From Setoptus koraiensis (Eukaryota > Arthropoda), in NCBI GenBank assembly GCA_048013815.1, contig CM106586.1:8742001-8806000 (forward strand): a DNA stretch of 64,000 bases. Reading direction: 5' to 3'. Shown one piece after another: positions 11,833 to 23,927 of this stretch. The notes under the pieces are model-generated. The model did no database searches, was not told where the DNA came from, and saw nothing but the letters and a program-made list of their open reading frames with translations. The translations under genes were made by a program, and so were the position numbers. Position 1 is the first letter of the stretch. Every line of letters starts with the position of its first letter.

Positions 11833-13755
11833 ATGAGCACATCGTCGATGTCTGAGATGTCCGATGTTGCCGGTATGACACTAACAAAAGCCAAACAAGT
11901 CACAGTTACCCATCCAGGGAATACAAAACCAAAGACAACCAGAAAGAAACATAGCGTCTCAGCTGGTTTAGATATCGAGAAAGAGATACAAAGGATTAAA
12001 GAATCGAAAAACACCAGATTAGATTTGACTAAATGTAGCATTTCTACATTGCCTTCATCCATTAAAGATTTGGTCAATTTACAAGAGCTTTATTTATACC
12101 AGAACAAATTGACCTCATTGCCAAACGAACTAGGTAGCCTGCACAATCTCAAACAATTGGCCATCAATGAGAACAGCTTGGTTACCCTGCCCGACTCATT
12201 GGAGAATTTAAGATGTCTCAAAATTTTAGACATTAGACATAATAAATTGAAACAAATACCCGAGGTTGTCTATAAGCTTACATCTTTGACAACTCTACAT
12301 CTCCGTTATAATAGAATAACAATGGTCGACTCTGGTATTGGAAATCTAACGGTAGGTACCTAGTATACCTCAATGCCTTTTTTTGAAGATGCTCCCTAAA
12401 CTTGGGATGACAACGATAGACAAACTTTCATCAACAAGTTACCATCAATCTAAACTGTTGCTCTTACCATCTTCCCATTTACTATCTACAAAATTTCCAC
12501 AATTAATTTGGTCGTGCAGAATCTCAATATTCTAAGCTTGAGAGAGAACAAAATTAAACATCTACCGTCCGAAATTGGTAATCTGAAAAATTTGCTTACA
12601 TTAGATATGGCCAAGAATCATATGGATCATTTACCTACTGAAATCGGATTATGCAGAAATTTGACAGCCTTGGATGTTCAGCACAATGAACTAGTTGAGA
12701 TTCCAGAAACTATAGGAGATCTCAAAAATCTAACTAGGCTGGGGCTCAGGTATGCAGAAATCTAACACTCTCCTCAAAACTAATTGTTTGAACATCAACC
12801 AGTTACCTTTGATCGAAGCTAATCTTGAACTTTTCAACGATCATCTCTTATCATTTTGTTCAGGTACAATCGGCTTGAGTTTATTCCAAGATCCCTAGGA
12901 AATTGCATTTATCTAACTGATCTGAATGTTGAAAACAACTCCTTATCTCAGTTACCAGAGGGCTTGCTATCTAGTCTCAACCAACTAGCCAATTTGGTTC
13001 TATCTAGGAATAAATTTACTAGCTATCCTATAGGCGGTCCGTCTCAATTCTGTAATGTTGAATTGGTGAACATGGAGCACAATCTTATAACAAAAATCCC
13101 CTTTGGCATATTTTCACGTGCCAAAAATCTCTCCAAACTTCATATGAAAGAGAATCAGCTCACATCGTTGCCCCTTGATATAGGAAATTGGAGCAATCTG
13201 ACTGAACTAAACTTGGCCACAAATCAATTGACTAAAGTTCCCGACGACATACAACATTTGGAGAAATTGGAACTGTTGGTTTTAAGCAACAATTGTCTCA
13301 AGCGCTTGCCAACAACCATCGGCTCATTACGTAATTTGAAATTTTTAGATATTGAGGAAAACAAAATTGAAGTTTTGCCCAACGAAATAAGTAATCTAAG
13401 GGAACTAACCCAGCTCATTATGAACAACAACAAGTTAACATCTCTGCCGAGGGCAATTGGACATTTAACAAAGCTAGTCCAATTGAGTGTTGGAGAGAAC
13501 AATCTCAGTTACATACCGGAAGAGATAGGAACTTTGGAGAATTTGGAGACGTTACATCTTAATGAGAATCCACATTTAGAGAATTTACCTTTCGAGCTTG
13601 CCTTATGTACACGATTACAATTGATGAGTATAGATGGTTGCCCATTATCGCATATACCTCCAGAGATAGTATCGGGAGGTCCATCAATGGTGATACACTA
13701 TTTAAAAACCAAAGGTCCTTACTATTGGATTGATGATCATCAATCAAATTGTTGA
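11833..13755 (+). CDS. SHOC2: SHOC2-like leucine-rich repeat scaffold protein
   Basis: Three exons: 11833-12351, 12520-12749 and 12864-13755. Junctions are ACG|GTAGGT to GCAG|AAT (phase 0) and CTCAG|GTATGC to TTCAG|GTAC (phase 2). The joined product is 546 residues, against 582 in human SHOC2. A short basic, Ser/Thr-rich N-terminus is followed by about twenty tandem leucine-rich repeats of the SHOC2 type, including [19 protein letters not shown], the GPSQF segment and NMEHN, and a C-terminus containing [12 protein letters not shown]2 bridges active MRAS or RAS with the PP1 catalytic subunit to dephosphorylate RAF, so it is a cytoplasmic RAS-MAPK scaffold. I chose the start at 11833 because the upstream in-frame Met at 11755 adds a hydrophobic stretch absent from the family. 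The N-terminus is shorter than in vertebrates. The gene converges on EXOSC3. Confidence 0.93.
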
Positions 13756-13787
13756 ATTATTTACTAGATTATAAAATAATTATGTGC

Positions 13788-14519
13788 TTAAACACTTGTT
13801 AAGTGTTCAATGACTTTTGACACTATTGAATCCTCAGATGAGCTAACCCAGGCTCTACCATTCATTCCAAGTGCTATTTCGTATTTATACATGTCACCAA
13901 GTTTCTCTAATAAATTACAATCTGGATTTAAAAGCATCCTAACTGTATCAATCGAGAGCGTTATCATCCTACCACCTTTGTCTCCAATAACGCCCATACC
14001 TTCCTTTTTGCCCGTACTGGATACACACACGAGCTCTGTGTCCATATGTTTACTAGCGGACAATACTTTGGCGTAGACTAAATCGCCAACATTAATATTT
14101 GGCTTGTTTCGCTTTGTTGAGCCTTCAAAGGCTAACAGAGACAATGATGCGAGATCTGAGGAGTTGATATCAACTCTGGCATTTGTGCTACTCTTAGAAT
14201 TTACAATACCGATAACATATTCTCCCCTCGATGCGACATATCTCCTTTGGTGTGAGTCAATCCAAAATAAGTTATTGTTTCTCATTTTCAATACGCCCGC
14301 CTTGCTGGCATAAATTTTATCTCCGTGCCTCCTGAGGCCGGGTCCAAATATAAACAGAGGTTTGTGGTTTTGTGCATCGTCCGTCCGTTGTTGTGGTTGT
14401 TGTTGTTCGTCCTTGTTGGGGTTGTTGTCCTGACAATTGTCTAGTATTGGTCCGAGATATTGCTGCAGATCGTCGCCTGGCAATACAATGACCGGCGCTG
14501 CCGACGGCTCGGCCTCCAT
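13788..14519 (-). CDS. EXOSC3: Exosome complex component RRP40 (EXOSC3)
   Basis: A single uninterrupted exon encodes 243 residues, against 275 in human EXOSC3. An acidic, Gln-rich N-terminus leads into GPGLRR and KAGVL, then an S1-type beta-barrel (YVASRGEYVIGIV through VGDLVYAKV) and a C-terminal KH-like region with GMGVIGDKGGRMITLS. This is the usual order of the RRP40 cap protein. In the family it helps form the S1/KH cap on the nine-subunit RNA exosome and guides RNA into the central channel in nucleus and cytoplasm. The stop codons of this gene and SHOC2 are 32 bp apart in convergent orientation, so their transcripts very probably overlap at the 3' ends. Confidence 0.95.
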   Translation of the reverse strand: MEAEPSAAPVIVLPGDDLQQYLGPILDNCQDNNPNKDEQQQPQQRTDDAQNHKPLFIFGPGLRRHGDKIYASKAGVLKMRNNNLFWIDSHQRRYVASRGEYVIGIVNSKSSTNARVDINSSDLASLSLLAFEGSTKRNKPNINVGDLVYAKVLSASKHMDTELVCVSSTGKKEGMGVIGDKGGRMITLSIDTVRMLLNPDCNLLEKLGDMYKYEIALGMNGRAWVSSSEDSIVSKVIEHLTSV

Positions 14520-16173
14520 CGTGTGTCGACTGTGTCACTTGGAGACAATGGTGATAATATTGACAATGCGGTACTATCAACGACAGTGATAAAGATGACA
14601 CTGTAAGCGGCGGATATAAAGTGTAAATAAATGCAACACAATAATAAAAATATAATATCGAGATAAGTTGGCGATTGCCGGAAAATGGAGGACAACGTGC
14701 CGCGTTTATTTTGGATATTATTTGTTTGTATATTTTCGACAAACTCACACATGTGTTGCTGCAAAAGTGGCCAAGAAGTTTGCCAACATCTAGTTGGAGT
14801 TTCGTCCGCAGGGCGGCGTTTGATGTTTCAGTGTGGCGCGTTTTTTGTCTATTGATGCACATGGCTCGAGTTAATTACCATTGTTATGTAATTACAATCA
14901 GCGACTGTCACTACAATATGGGGGCTTACTTTTCGTTAGACAGTGTTAGACACTGTCAAATTGTGTGCGAAAATTGTCATTTGCGATGACGTGATAATAC
15001 ATTAGATTATTATTATGAGTAAGAGCGCAAGATAATACCTCCGGACAAGCCTAGCCTAGCCGAGCCAAGCCAAGCTGGCCAACTAACCAGCCTAGCCAGC
15101 CTAGCCAGCCAGCCAGCCGGCCGGCCATCCAGAGGCGGCTGGCAAGTCAAGTGCGTGCGCTAAGCCTATTACGTAACGTGTTAACATGGGGGCCGAGCTG
15201 GGTTGTTGTTGTTGTTGTTGGGAAGTTGTTGGCGGAGCCACTTGCGCATTCGATTGGCGCAGTCTAACAACAGCAGCAACAACAGCGACAACGGCAGTCA
15301 TTGTTGGCAAAGGTCGGCCAAGTTGGCCCGAAGTTTGAGTTTTTCATCTTCTATATTGTGTGTCGTGGTTGGCTTGTCGTGTTTGTTTGTTGATGTTCAT
15401 CATCTCATTTATCAATTGAGTTTCTCGCTTTCTCATTTGTAATTTACGCCACAACAGCAACAGCAACAGCAACAACGGCGACAGCAGCAACAGCAACAAC
15501 GGCGACAGCAGCGACAACAACAGCACTTTTAGCTCCAAACAAGTTTCAAGCGAACTGACAAGAGATAGACACAGATACGTTTTGCACGTCGTTATATTTG
15601 TTTGGTCGTTATTATCGGTTGATTTGAGCCCATTAGTTTTGTTTTGCAATCGCGTTGCGTCTTGATATCGCACGCAGATAAACGGAGAGAGAGAGATAGC
15701 ATAACAGTAAATTAACTTGAGACCCGCAACCAACGCAAGCCGAAAAACTCATAGCGCACTCAATCAATAAACAGCAGCCAGCTCGACAAATCATCGTTAC
15801 TTGGCGTCGCATCTCATCGCATTATTACATCACATTATAGTGCATTACGTGACTTCGTTAATCAAACAAGCAACAACTGTCATTACGACGACGACAACAC
15901 GCCAGAGCGTGGTCTGGCCAAGCAGCGCCCTTGAGCAGCGCACAAAATTAACTACCTGATTGAACTTAATCACCAGCCATTGGAAACATTTAGTAATTTT
16001 TAATGATGAAAACTTATGTTGTTGCAACTGTCTACTACTACCTTTAAATTGCACCATATCGCACCACTACATTACAGTAGTGCAATACACCCACAATAGT
16101 GAATATTTGTTTGTGTTAATGTGGACATTGTGTTGAAATTCTATAAAACAACAACACAACACACACACACACA
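14520..16173. other. Intergenic region upstream of EXOSC3
   Basis: Simple repeats (CAGCAACAA, TTGTTG, and AGCCAGCC near 15040-15125) and no ORF with recognisable content. The first few hundred bases probably contain the EXOSC3 promoter; I see no clear core element. Confidence 0.5.
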
Positions 16174-16407
16174 ATGTCAGAGCTTACAATATTTGAACAG
16201 ATCTCCAATTCATCTAGTCAACATCATCATCAAACTGGCCTCACTGTTGAGCCTCACCATCATCATCAGCAAGCGGTTCATCAGCAACAGCAGCAACTTC
16301 CGGCTGGCGCAAGTTCGCTCAATGCACAAAATCAATCAGACGATCGTCAGCAAAATCAATCGGCTGAACAGAAGACAAAACCATTGGACTCTTCTCTATT
16401 CTGGCGG
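16174..16407 (+). CDS. Putative orphan first coding exon, His/Gln-rich (78 codons)
   Basis: ATG follows a CA-rich leader. The product starts MSELTIFEQISNSSS, runs through His-rich (HHHQ, HHHHQQ) and Gln-rich (HQQQQQ) tracts and ends KTKPLDSSLFWR at a canonical donor CGG|GTAAGT in phase 0. This is the composition of a disordered N-terminus of a regulatory protein. Reading on past the donor soon reaches a stop, as expected for an intron. No downstream exon could be assigned before the GPCR gene at 23.9 kb, and its phase and content do not match that receptor. I do not recognise the family. Confidence 0.45.
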
Positions 16408-19400
16408 GTAAGTCAACTCCACAACAACGCCATCGCAAGCCAATAAACAAACATACTGGACAGACAAATGAGCGTATCGAGCCGCTCCATTGACCCCATC
16501 CCAATTGAGACACTGCCGAAACTCAGATACTCAATTGCGACGGGGGCGCCCACCAATCAGCGGGCGCCCACAAATAACAACAACGACCATTCGCGACCGC
16601 CAACTTGATTTATATGAGCATGATTTATATGGGGCACTTGCGCTCTTTTGCGCTTTTTCGGTGCGCCATGTTTGGTCAGCAACAACGGCCGCGCATTGTT
16701 TTTGCTTTGGCCGGTGTTGCTGGTATTATATAATCGTCAGTCGCTGAAAAGTCGCCTCACTCATGCCACTGTCGACTGGATGCGAAATCAATTGTTTCGG
16801 CTGTAGCGAATGCATCATACATCACGGGCGAGTTAATAGTCAAGCGAAACGCAATGTGCTGTGTCTGTCGTCACCGAAACCCGCAGCCGGAAGCCGGCCA
16901 ATTTGAGACGTCTAAATTGCGTTGTTGCTGGCTCGACGCAACAACAACAACAACAAGCAAATCTGATTGTTGCCTCAAATGAATTTCCACTCTGCTTGCA
17001 CACACACAGGCTAGACACAAGAAACGGGCAAAACGGCGAATGATTTGTTCGTTTGTGTTTACACTGAAAGCAATTTAATCAAATGTTTCAGCCATATTGC
17101 CGCTCCTCAGCGGCGCCCCTCATTTGCCGCAACGTCTTGAGCTGCAGCCAGCATTTTTGGACTAGACAGCGAGCTTGAATCGTTGCTGCTTGCTGCAACT
17201 TTCTCGCTTTCTTTTGTTCGGGCAATTTATTTTAAATTAATCACATCGCGCCGCGCCAGCAACATTGATCATTGACTTATGCAAATCGAAATAACCTCCA
17301 ACTTCTGGGAGGCTCATGCGAATGCAATGACCATAATGAGAATAAAATAACCCCGGGATCGTGCGTCGACTCGCTGGCGAAAGCGCCAGCCAGTGGAAAT
17401 ATCTGCACAAGCGCTGGCCAAGGCCAGAAAATGCGCGCCCGAAAAAGGCCCAGAGAATGCGTGTCGGAAAAGGGCCCAGAAAAGTGACCACTTTGTAGAG
17501 GACGATTTCTGCGCTCACTTGTAAATCTTCCTCTCGCGAATCGCCGCCACTGCCATTGCGATTCGATCGGCCCACGAAGAGGGGATTTCGGATGCGATAT
17601 CCGATTTCGGACACTGGCGGACATTGTTCACATTCCGTTATTTTTGGCTCATCACGTGGCCAGCGGAAGCCACGTGCTAAATGAGTGATTGGGCAATAGG
17701 TCACCTATACTCATTTGATGCACTTTTCCCGGGAATAAAGCCCGCGCTGAAGCATGATCAATTCTGTTGTGATTTTCATTCTGGCCCAGTATGGCATCTA
17801 TGCAATCTCTGTGAATATATACATTCACATTTAGAGGATTCCAAACGAATGTGCGCCTATTTTTTCGTCGGCCGTGATTCAGCGCCAGCTCGCACGCGTC
17901 TGATGACGCGTGCGAGCTGGCGCACCAAATCAGCGCTTCATTTGTCCATTTACAATCGCATCCACTGAGCCCATGAGCGGGCCCCAAATCGATTCTAATT
18001 CGAATTTGAATTCTGCGACTCGCAGTCGCCCGCTTCCAGTGCCACCCTCAGAATTGAATGCGTTCGAGTCGGATATTCGAGTCGGATATTCGAGTCGGGT
18101 GTGAATTCATAGTTTGCAGTTGTTTGGCCGGTCAGCTAGACAACAATATTTAAGTGCACACACTTAAAATCGCCGTCAGTGTTGCCCAGACACTGTTGCC
18201 AATGTGCAAACAATGACATTTTCTCCGACTGCTTTCATTATTTTCCTAGCCAACGCATGCATACTTTTGTGCCAGCTCCCGATCCAGATCTTTGTGAGGC
18301 TCTCGCCTTTGGAGGGCCTTTGGAGATGGTTCGCGTGCGCGGATCAGAATTTTTTCATGAAACTCGTCGACAAAGCAAGTGCCAGAAGCCCAAAAAGTGA
18401 CTGCTGGAGCGGCATAACAAAAATATAGACGACGCAGTGATCATCGTGGGCCGGCTCGAATGAAAAAAAGGAATCTCTTCATTGAAGTCGATTGATTCCA
18501 GCGAATCAACGATGGATCAGCGATTGATTTTTGCCCTCTGCCCAATTGTCCGCCGCATTTGTGCGGTCATGAATGAAAAATTTCATTCCATTTGTTATTT
18601 TGGTTTTGGCCTCTTGCCACTTGCGATTCTTTTTGTGCCTGCTATTCTTTTATTTATACTCTCTCTCTCTCTCGCTCTCTAAATTTATCTCGAACGGCGG
18701 CTCTCTGGTTGGGCCCACAATTTATAAAGTATCAAGCGGCTTGGCTGTCTTGGCAAAGCCAGTGCCGACAGCACACCATACACAATATATAGATGGATAT
18801 ATTCTGAGCGACGGCTCGATCCATCGACCCGTCGACCACTGATCAACTGACCCACTGGCCTTATGGCGGCGCCAGCAACCAGCGATAGATCACGGCTCAC
18901 CAGCTCGTTCGCGATCGCCCAACGACATTGTCGGGCCAACAATAAATGGTCAACTGGTAATCATATCTAATATCTTATATGTCTTATGTCTCATATGTTC
19001 CCTTATGTGTCTCTCGCGCGCGTCTTACACAACTTTGGTTGGACCGGTTGTCGTTGTGGTCGGCGTTGTTGGTGCAGTCGGCCTTGTTGTTGGTCGCCTG
19101 CCATACAACTCGCTCTACAATATCTCATGTCTGCGCAAGCTGACAAAAGAGACGACAATCTCGCACTCCGGTAATCTCACTGGGGCCCCAAACGGGCTCC
19201 AGACTCCTGTGCGCGGGCCACCAAAAAGAGCTCTACTCTCTCTCTCTCTCTCTCTCTTTCTCTGGTCCGCTCGGTGCGTCCGTCGAGTCGACAGCAGCGG
19301 GTCGACAGTATCGGGTCGCCAGCAGCGGATCGCCAGCAGCGGGTCGACGGCGCCCAGTCGCCCGGGTCGCCGTGCGGCGCGCTTCCGTTTCTTGGCTTAG

Positions 19401-22400
19401 TGCCATCAATTGATGCAGAAACGACAGCGGCCGGGCCGGCTGGCACTGGAATCAATTCTTCGAAATCCCGCCAGTCACATATCTCACTGGCAGCAGTGGC
19501 CGGTTCTTTGTGTTGGGTGCCTGACGTTTTTCTTGGTATTGCCGCGCTCATTCTTCTTTGGATATCTCGATACTGTGCGCGCTTTAAACGTATATACGAA
19601 ATGTATCCACTGTGTCGGGTGCATGTGAAAGCAAAAAAGAGGGGATGCGGTTCACCTCAAATACCAAATTGCGCGCATTGTTATGATTATGTGATTATGA
19701 TTGCGGGGGCCCCTTTAGAGTTGTCGATGTCAAGATGGGACAATGCGTCCATGTGTTTGTTTATTTGTTTGTTTGTGACGGGCGCGTTTGTGTGTGTCTG
19801 GAATCCATAAGTAATCTAGCGGCCAATGAAGCGTGATTTCGGCTGACTTGTGATACGCTCTCTCATTCTCTCTCGAAATGTATCATCAGCGGCACGGCGC
19901 CACGGTCATGGGGCCCATTAGTTGAGGGGCGCCCACAACGTGCGCGTGTCTGTGCGCGTATCGAGACGAAATGGGAATCCGATTGATTTTTTACATGGCT
20001 CCGTGCCATTTTCTGACGGGCCCACCTTTTCTGCCACGGCCATACAGAGAGTCGCCACGGCGATACAGAGAGTCGCCACAGTATAGAGAGCATAGGGCAG
20101 TTGGCGACTCGCCAGTGTCTAGTCTGCCGGACGGCTGACTGGCATCGCGAAGCCGACAATATGCCCAAATTGCCGTTGCTGCAACAATATAATATTACAC
20201 AATTGCACTTGTTATTTTAACTGCCTGTCGGCGCTGCCCATTTGGCCGCAACGACGCACACACACACACGGCACAGGTACCCCCAAAGAGGCTACAATTT
20301 TGTGCGCCCGCTTTTCTAAAACTTTTTTCAAATCCGCACTATATCCGCCGCTATGCACGCCCTGCTCGCCGCTCCGTTCAGACTGCATAATCAAGTGCGC
20401 GCGAGGGAGTCTGGACGCATTGGGGAGCGAAGAAAAAAACACCAACTGAATATCGGGCTCCAAATTTGAGACCTTTATTTATATATGCTGCAAAGCAAAG
20501 TTTGCACTGCGCTTTGAGGGGCGCACTTTCGAGCGACAGCTATATGCTAATATAATAATAATGTAGTTTTAGTTCAGATTGAAATCGGCTAAATCTTGCC
20601 GGCTTCATCTGTTGAAACGAGCGGCGATGATAGCGCCCGCGACGACCACGCCGCCAGCCGGCGGCCAACGCGGGATTAGAGGCTAGTCAAGTGGCGCGCT
20701 GGCAGTTTTATTTAGTTTTTGCTCATTTTGTTTGTTCCAATTAATCAAGTGAGGCATGCAAATCAACTAGCTACAAAAATATATCCGCATGTCGTGCCGT
20801 ATGCTGATAACAGCAGCCGGCAAAATGGCCCGGGCGAATGGGCTTTTTGTTGAAAATTTTCATCGAGTCCGTTAAGGAGTTAATTGGAAATGGCGAGCTG
20901 GCGCGTTGTCGTTGTTGCGACTCGACGCGACTATGCACCGCAAACTGCCAAGCACTGTCTGGACCAGACAGTCTAGTCACCAGACTCTGGCGGAGGAGCG
21001 AAAATCATCATTATTATTATTATTATTATCGCCGTCATCACGGTTGCAACTTGGCCACTGTGGCCGGCGCTCGCTATAGTCGGCACAATCGCTGCAGTCG
21101 CTACGGTCGCCATGGTGGCCGCGGTCGCTATAGCCTCTATACTATAAAGTCTATAGCGACCGTGGAGTCCATGGTCGCCGCGGTCGCTACTGTCGGCGGT
21201 CGCTGCAGTCGGTTTGCGGAACGGGCACCAAATAGAAATTAGGCCATTATCATCATATTGTGTTTCATCGCTATGTGCTCGCTCAAATGCATATACTTAT
21301 ATGGTAACTGTTCGCTTATGCGTAAAGTCGTAGACGCCGCGGCAGCGGCAAAAACTGCATAACGATGCCATCAAGCCAGCAACCATACCGCGCGGGTCCG
21401 GCCGCGCTCGCATCGGGCCGCCTCAATTAGTGCGCTGATGGACGCGACCCGATGCAATTTGGCCGCTCGGTCGGCGCGCCCAACAACGCGCCATCGGCGC
21501 ACCTTATCCCGCCGTCATTATTCTATCTCCGCCGACTCTCTGGCCCGACTCTCCAACCCGCTCGCTCTAACCCGCTCGCTCTAACCCGCTTAGCCCGCGC
21601 TCTAATGAGACCAACTGGACCAACGAGCCAACGACTGGACGCGCCAAGCACGGGGTAACTCGATATATCCCTGTCGCGTCTCACTCGACGGCCACTGGCC
21701 GATAGTTTCACCAACGAGGGCGACCGACCGACTGAGGGCCCCCGTTTCTGCTAACTAACTCACTGACTCACCGACTCACCGACTCACCGACTCACCGACC
21801 AGCCGACCAAGGAAGCCACTGCAAACAACGGGCCACAGTAAACCAATTAACATCATCAGTTGACGAGGTGATAATATGACGCGACAAGACATGACGAGAA
21901 TGGGCCAAACGAAACTGTTGTCCTATTGCTGCTGCCGCTGTCACAAACAAATGTCGTTTTCGACACAATTCAATTTGTTCTTTTCGCTGCTAGTAATTTT
22001 GATATTTTTCCCAATTGACTCCTTTTTATGAGCTTTTTCTTTCTCAAGCCAATCATCGGAATTTGTTGTCGTTGTTTGCGAAACAACGACAACAATTCGA
22101 TTTGTTTGACGAACTCTGGATTACGTAAGCTGCAACGTGATGCAACGGCCCAAACGAAGATGCTGCCCACGATCCATGGGCTGCACCAGCATGTCGCCCG
22201 GCTGGCGCGCTTGCTGTTGTGCGCCCCTGGCGATCTTTTCTCGTTGTTGTTTCAAGCAACTTAACGTTGTCTCCATCTAACAAGCCACAGTTCTCGTAAG
22301 CTCCCGATCTCGCAGGGTCCAGGGGCACCACCTACTGGCGCTATCCGGACACAATCGGGCAGCAACGAATAGAAACACAAACAAATGTTTTGTTTTGCCC

Positions 22401-23927
22401 CTTTTCTTGTGAGCGTCGTCGTCCATCAAAACGTTTGTGCGAGTGGGTCAAAGCGAGAATAGTCAATGTCAGCACAAAAATAATTGGATCACATCTGATC
22501 CGCTCGCAACAACAATATTATCGCATTATCATTTGTCTTGGCTTGTTCCGGCGAATAATTTCATCACGCTGTTTCAACTACCATTTTCTGTCCGATGATT
22601 TGTCGATTGTGCCACGAAAAAACGTGCCAAAAATACGAGTGGCACCTTATTGCGTCATCATTTGGCTACTTGTTGTTGTTTTGATTTTCCTGGTACTATG
22701 CAGGTGCGGCATCAAATTTACAACAACTGCCGTAGTCTATTTATATATTTATATATACATGGTCGACGGGAACACAATGAGAGCAGTCGAGTCACACCGA
22801 GCCGGATCAAATCATATGGGATTTGCTTGCGTCACATCGTTTCGGATCAAACCAGATAGAGTCGGATCAGATTCGGCCAGATAGCTGCCGGCTGAGATAC
22901 TTGGCCTTTTTTTCCGTCGCTATACTTGGCTAGCTAGCCGACTTCAGTGAACTGGAATAACTGCGCCAAACAAATAAATAAACAGTGACACCGACATGTA
23001 ATATTGGCACGCAACTGTCACTCGGAGAGTGACAGTTAATTTCATTTGGTTCGAAATTTCAACTTGCAACACTGCAAAACACTGCTGCGCCACCAAAAAT
23101 AATAACTCCCTGCTATCGCTGTAAATCTCGCATGAATATCCAGCAGCAGTTCACTTTCTATCTCAACGATGTTGTTCGCACGTTCTCATTCGCCAGCCAG
23201 CCAGCGGCACAATCAAAATCAACCAAAAACCCACTGACTATCTTGAGACCCAACGACAGACAGCGCGCATCAACCATGAGAAGGCGTCGCGTTTCAGTCG
23301 CGAAATTTATAAGCCAAAAATAAACTCCCAGTGAGCTCGCTTGCCGTTTTTTTTTAGACGCCGCTCAATTTCGTCTCGCGTCACGTTGCCCGTCTGAGCA
23401 GGAGCTACCTTGCCCAGACAACCACCCAACAAATAACAATGTGTCAAAAAGGCGTGTCGTCAATGTTGCCGGTGCCTTTTTTCAGTAATAATTGAACCCG
23501 GAAACATTTGTTCGAGGCGGAAGTTTCTTTTTTTTTTCGCCCAGTCAGCAACTCAGAAAACACGTATCATAGTTAATGGTGATTAAAGAATTGTTTCGGA
23601 GCGCGCGTTTTTGTGCTACCAGGCGTGCTCGCCAAGAATATAATTTTCATCATCGGTGAATTTGGCTGCACCGGAAAAATGTTGACAGAAAAAAAAGTTA
23701 TCGACCCTTTATTGGGAGCCGTTAGAAATTGGAGACGCTCACTAGACAGATAGACAATATAGTTGAGTAGAAACCGGAAGTCGATTTTCGCATAATTCGG
23801 TTTTCGCCAGACGACCGGAAATTTTTCGGACAGTTTCGCTCGAAGAAAGTCACCGATCAATGGTCCTGTTTCGGGTGCATGAAATAAATAAATAAATAAG
23901 ATTTATCCTATCGCATTGATTAATGAC
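16408..23927. other. Long region without assignable exons
   Basis: Possibly intronic to the exon at 16.17 kb, or intergenic 5' to the receptor. It holds CT runs (18657-18680, 19238-19262), an ATT run (21008-21028), GACTCACC units (21760-21800), a near-palindromic segment around 21110-21190 and a perfect hairpin at 17882-17923. The ORFs are short, overlap in several frames and lack recognisable domains. Confidence 0.5.
17882..17923. repeat. Perfect 19-bp inverted repeat with 4-base loop
   Basis: GCGCCAGCTCGCACGCGTC is followed by TGAT and then by its exact reverse complement. The stem is GC-rich with no mismatch, and would form a very stable hairpin or cruciform. Confidence 0.97.
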
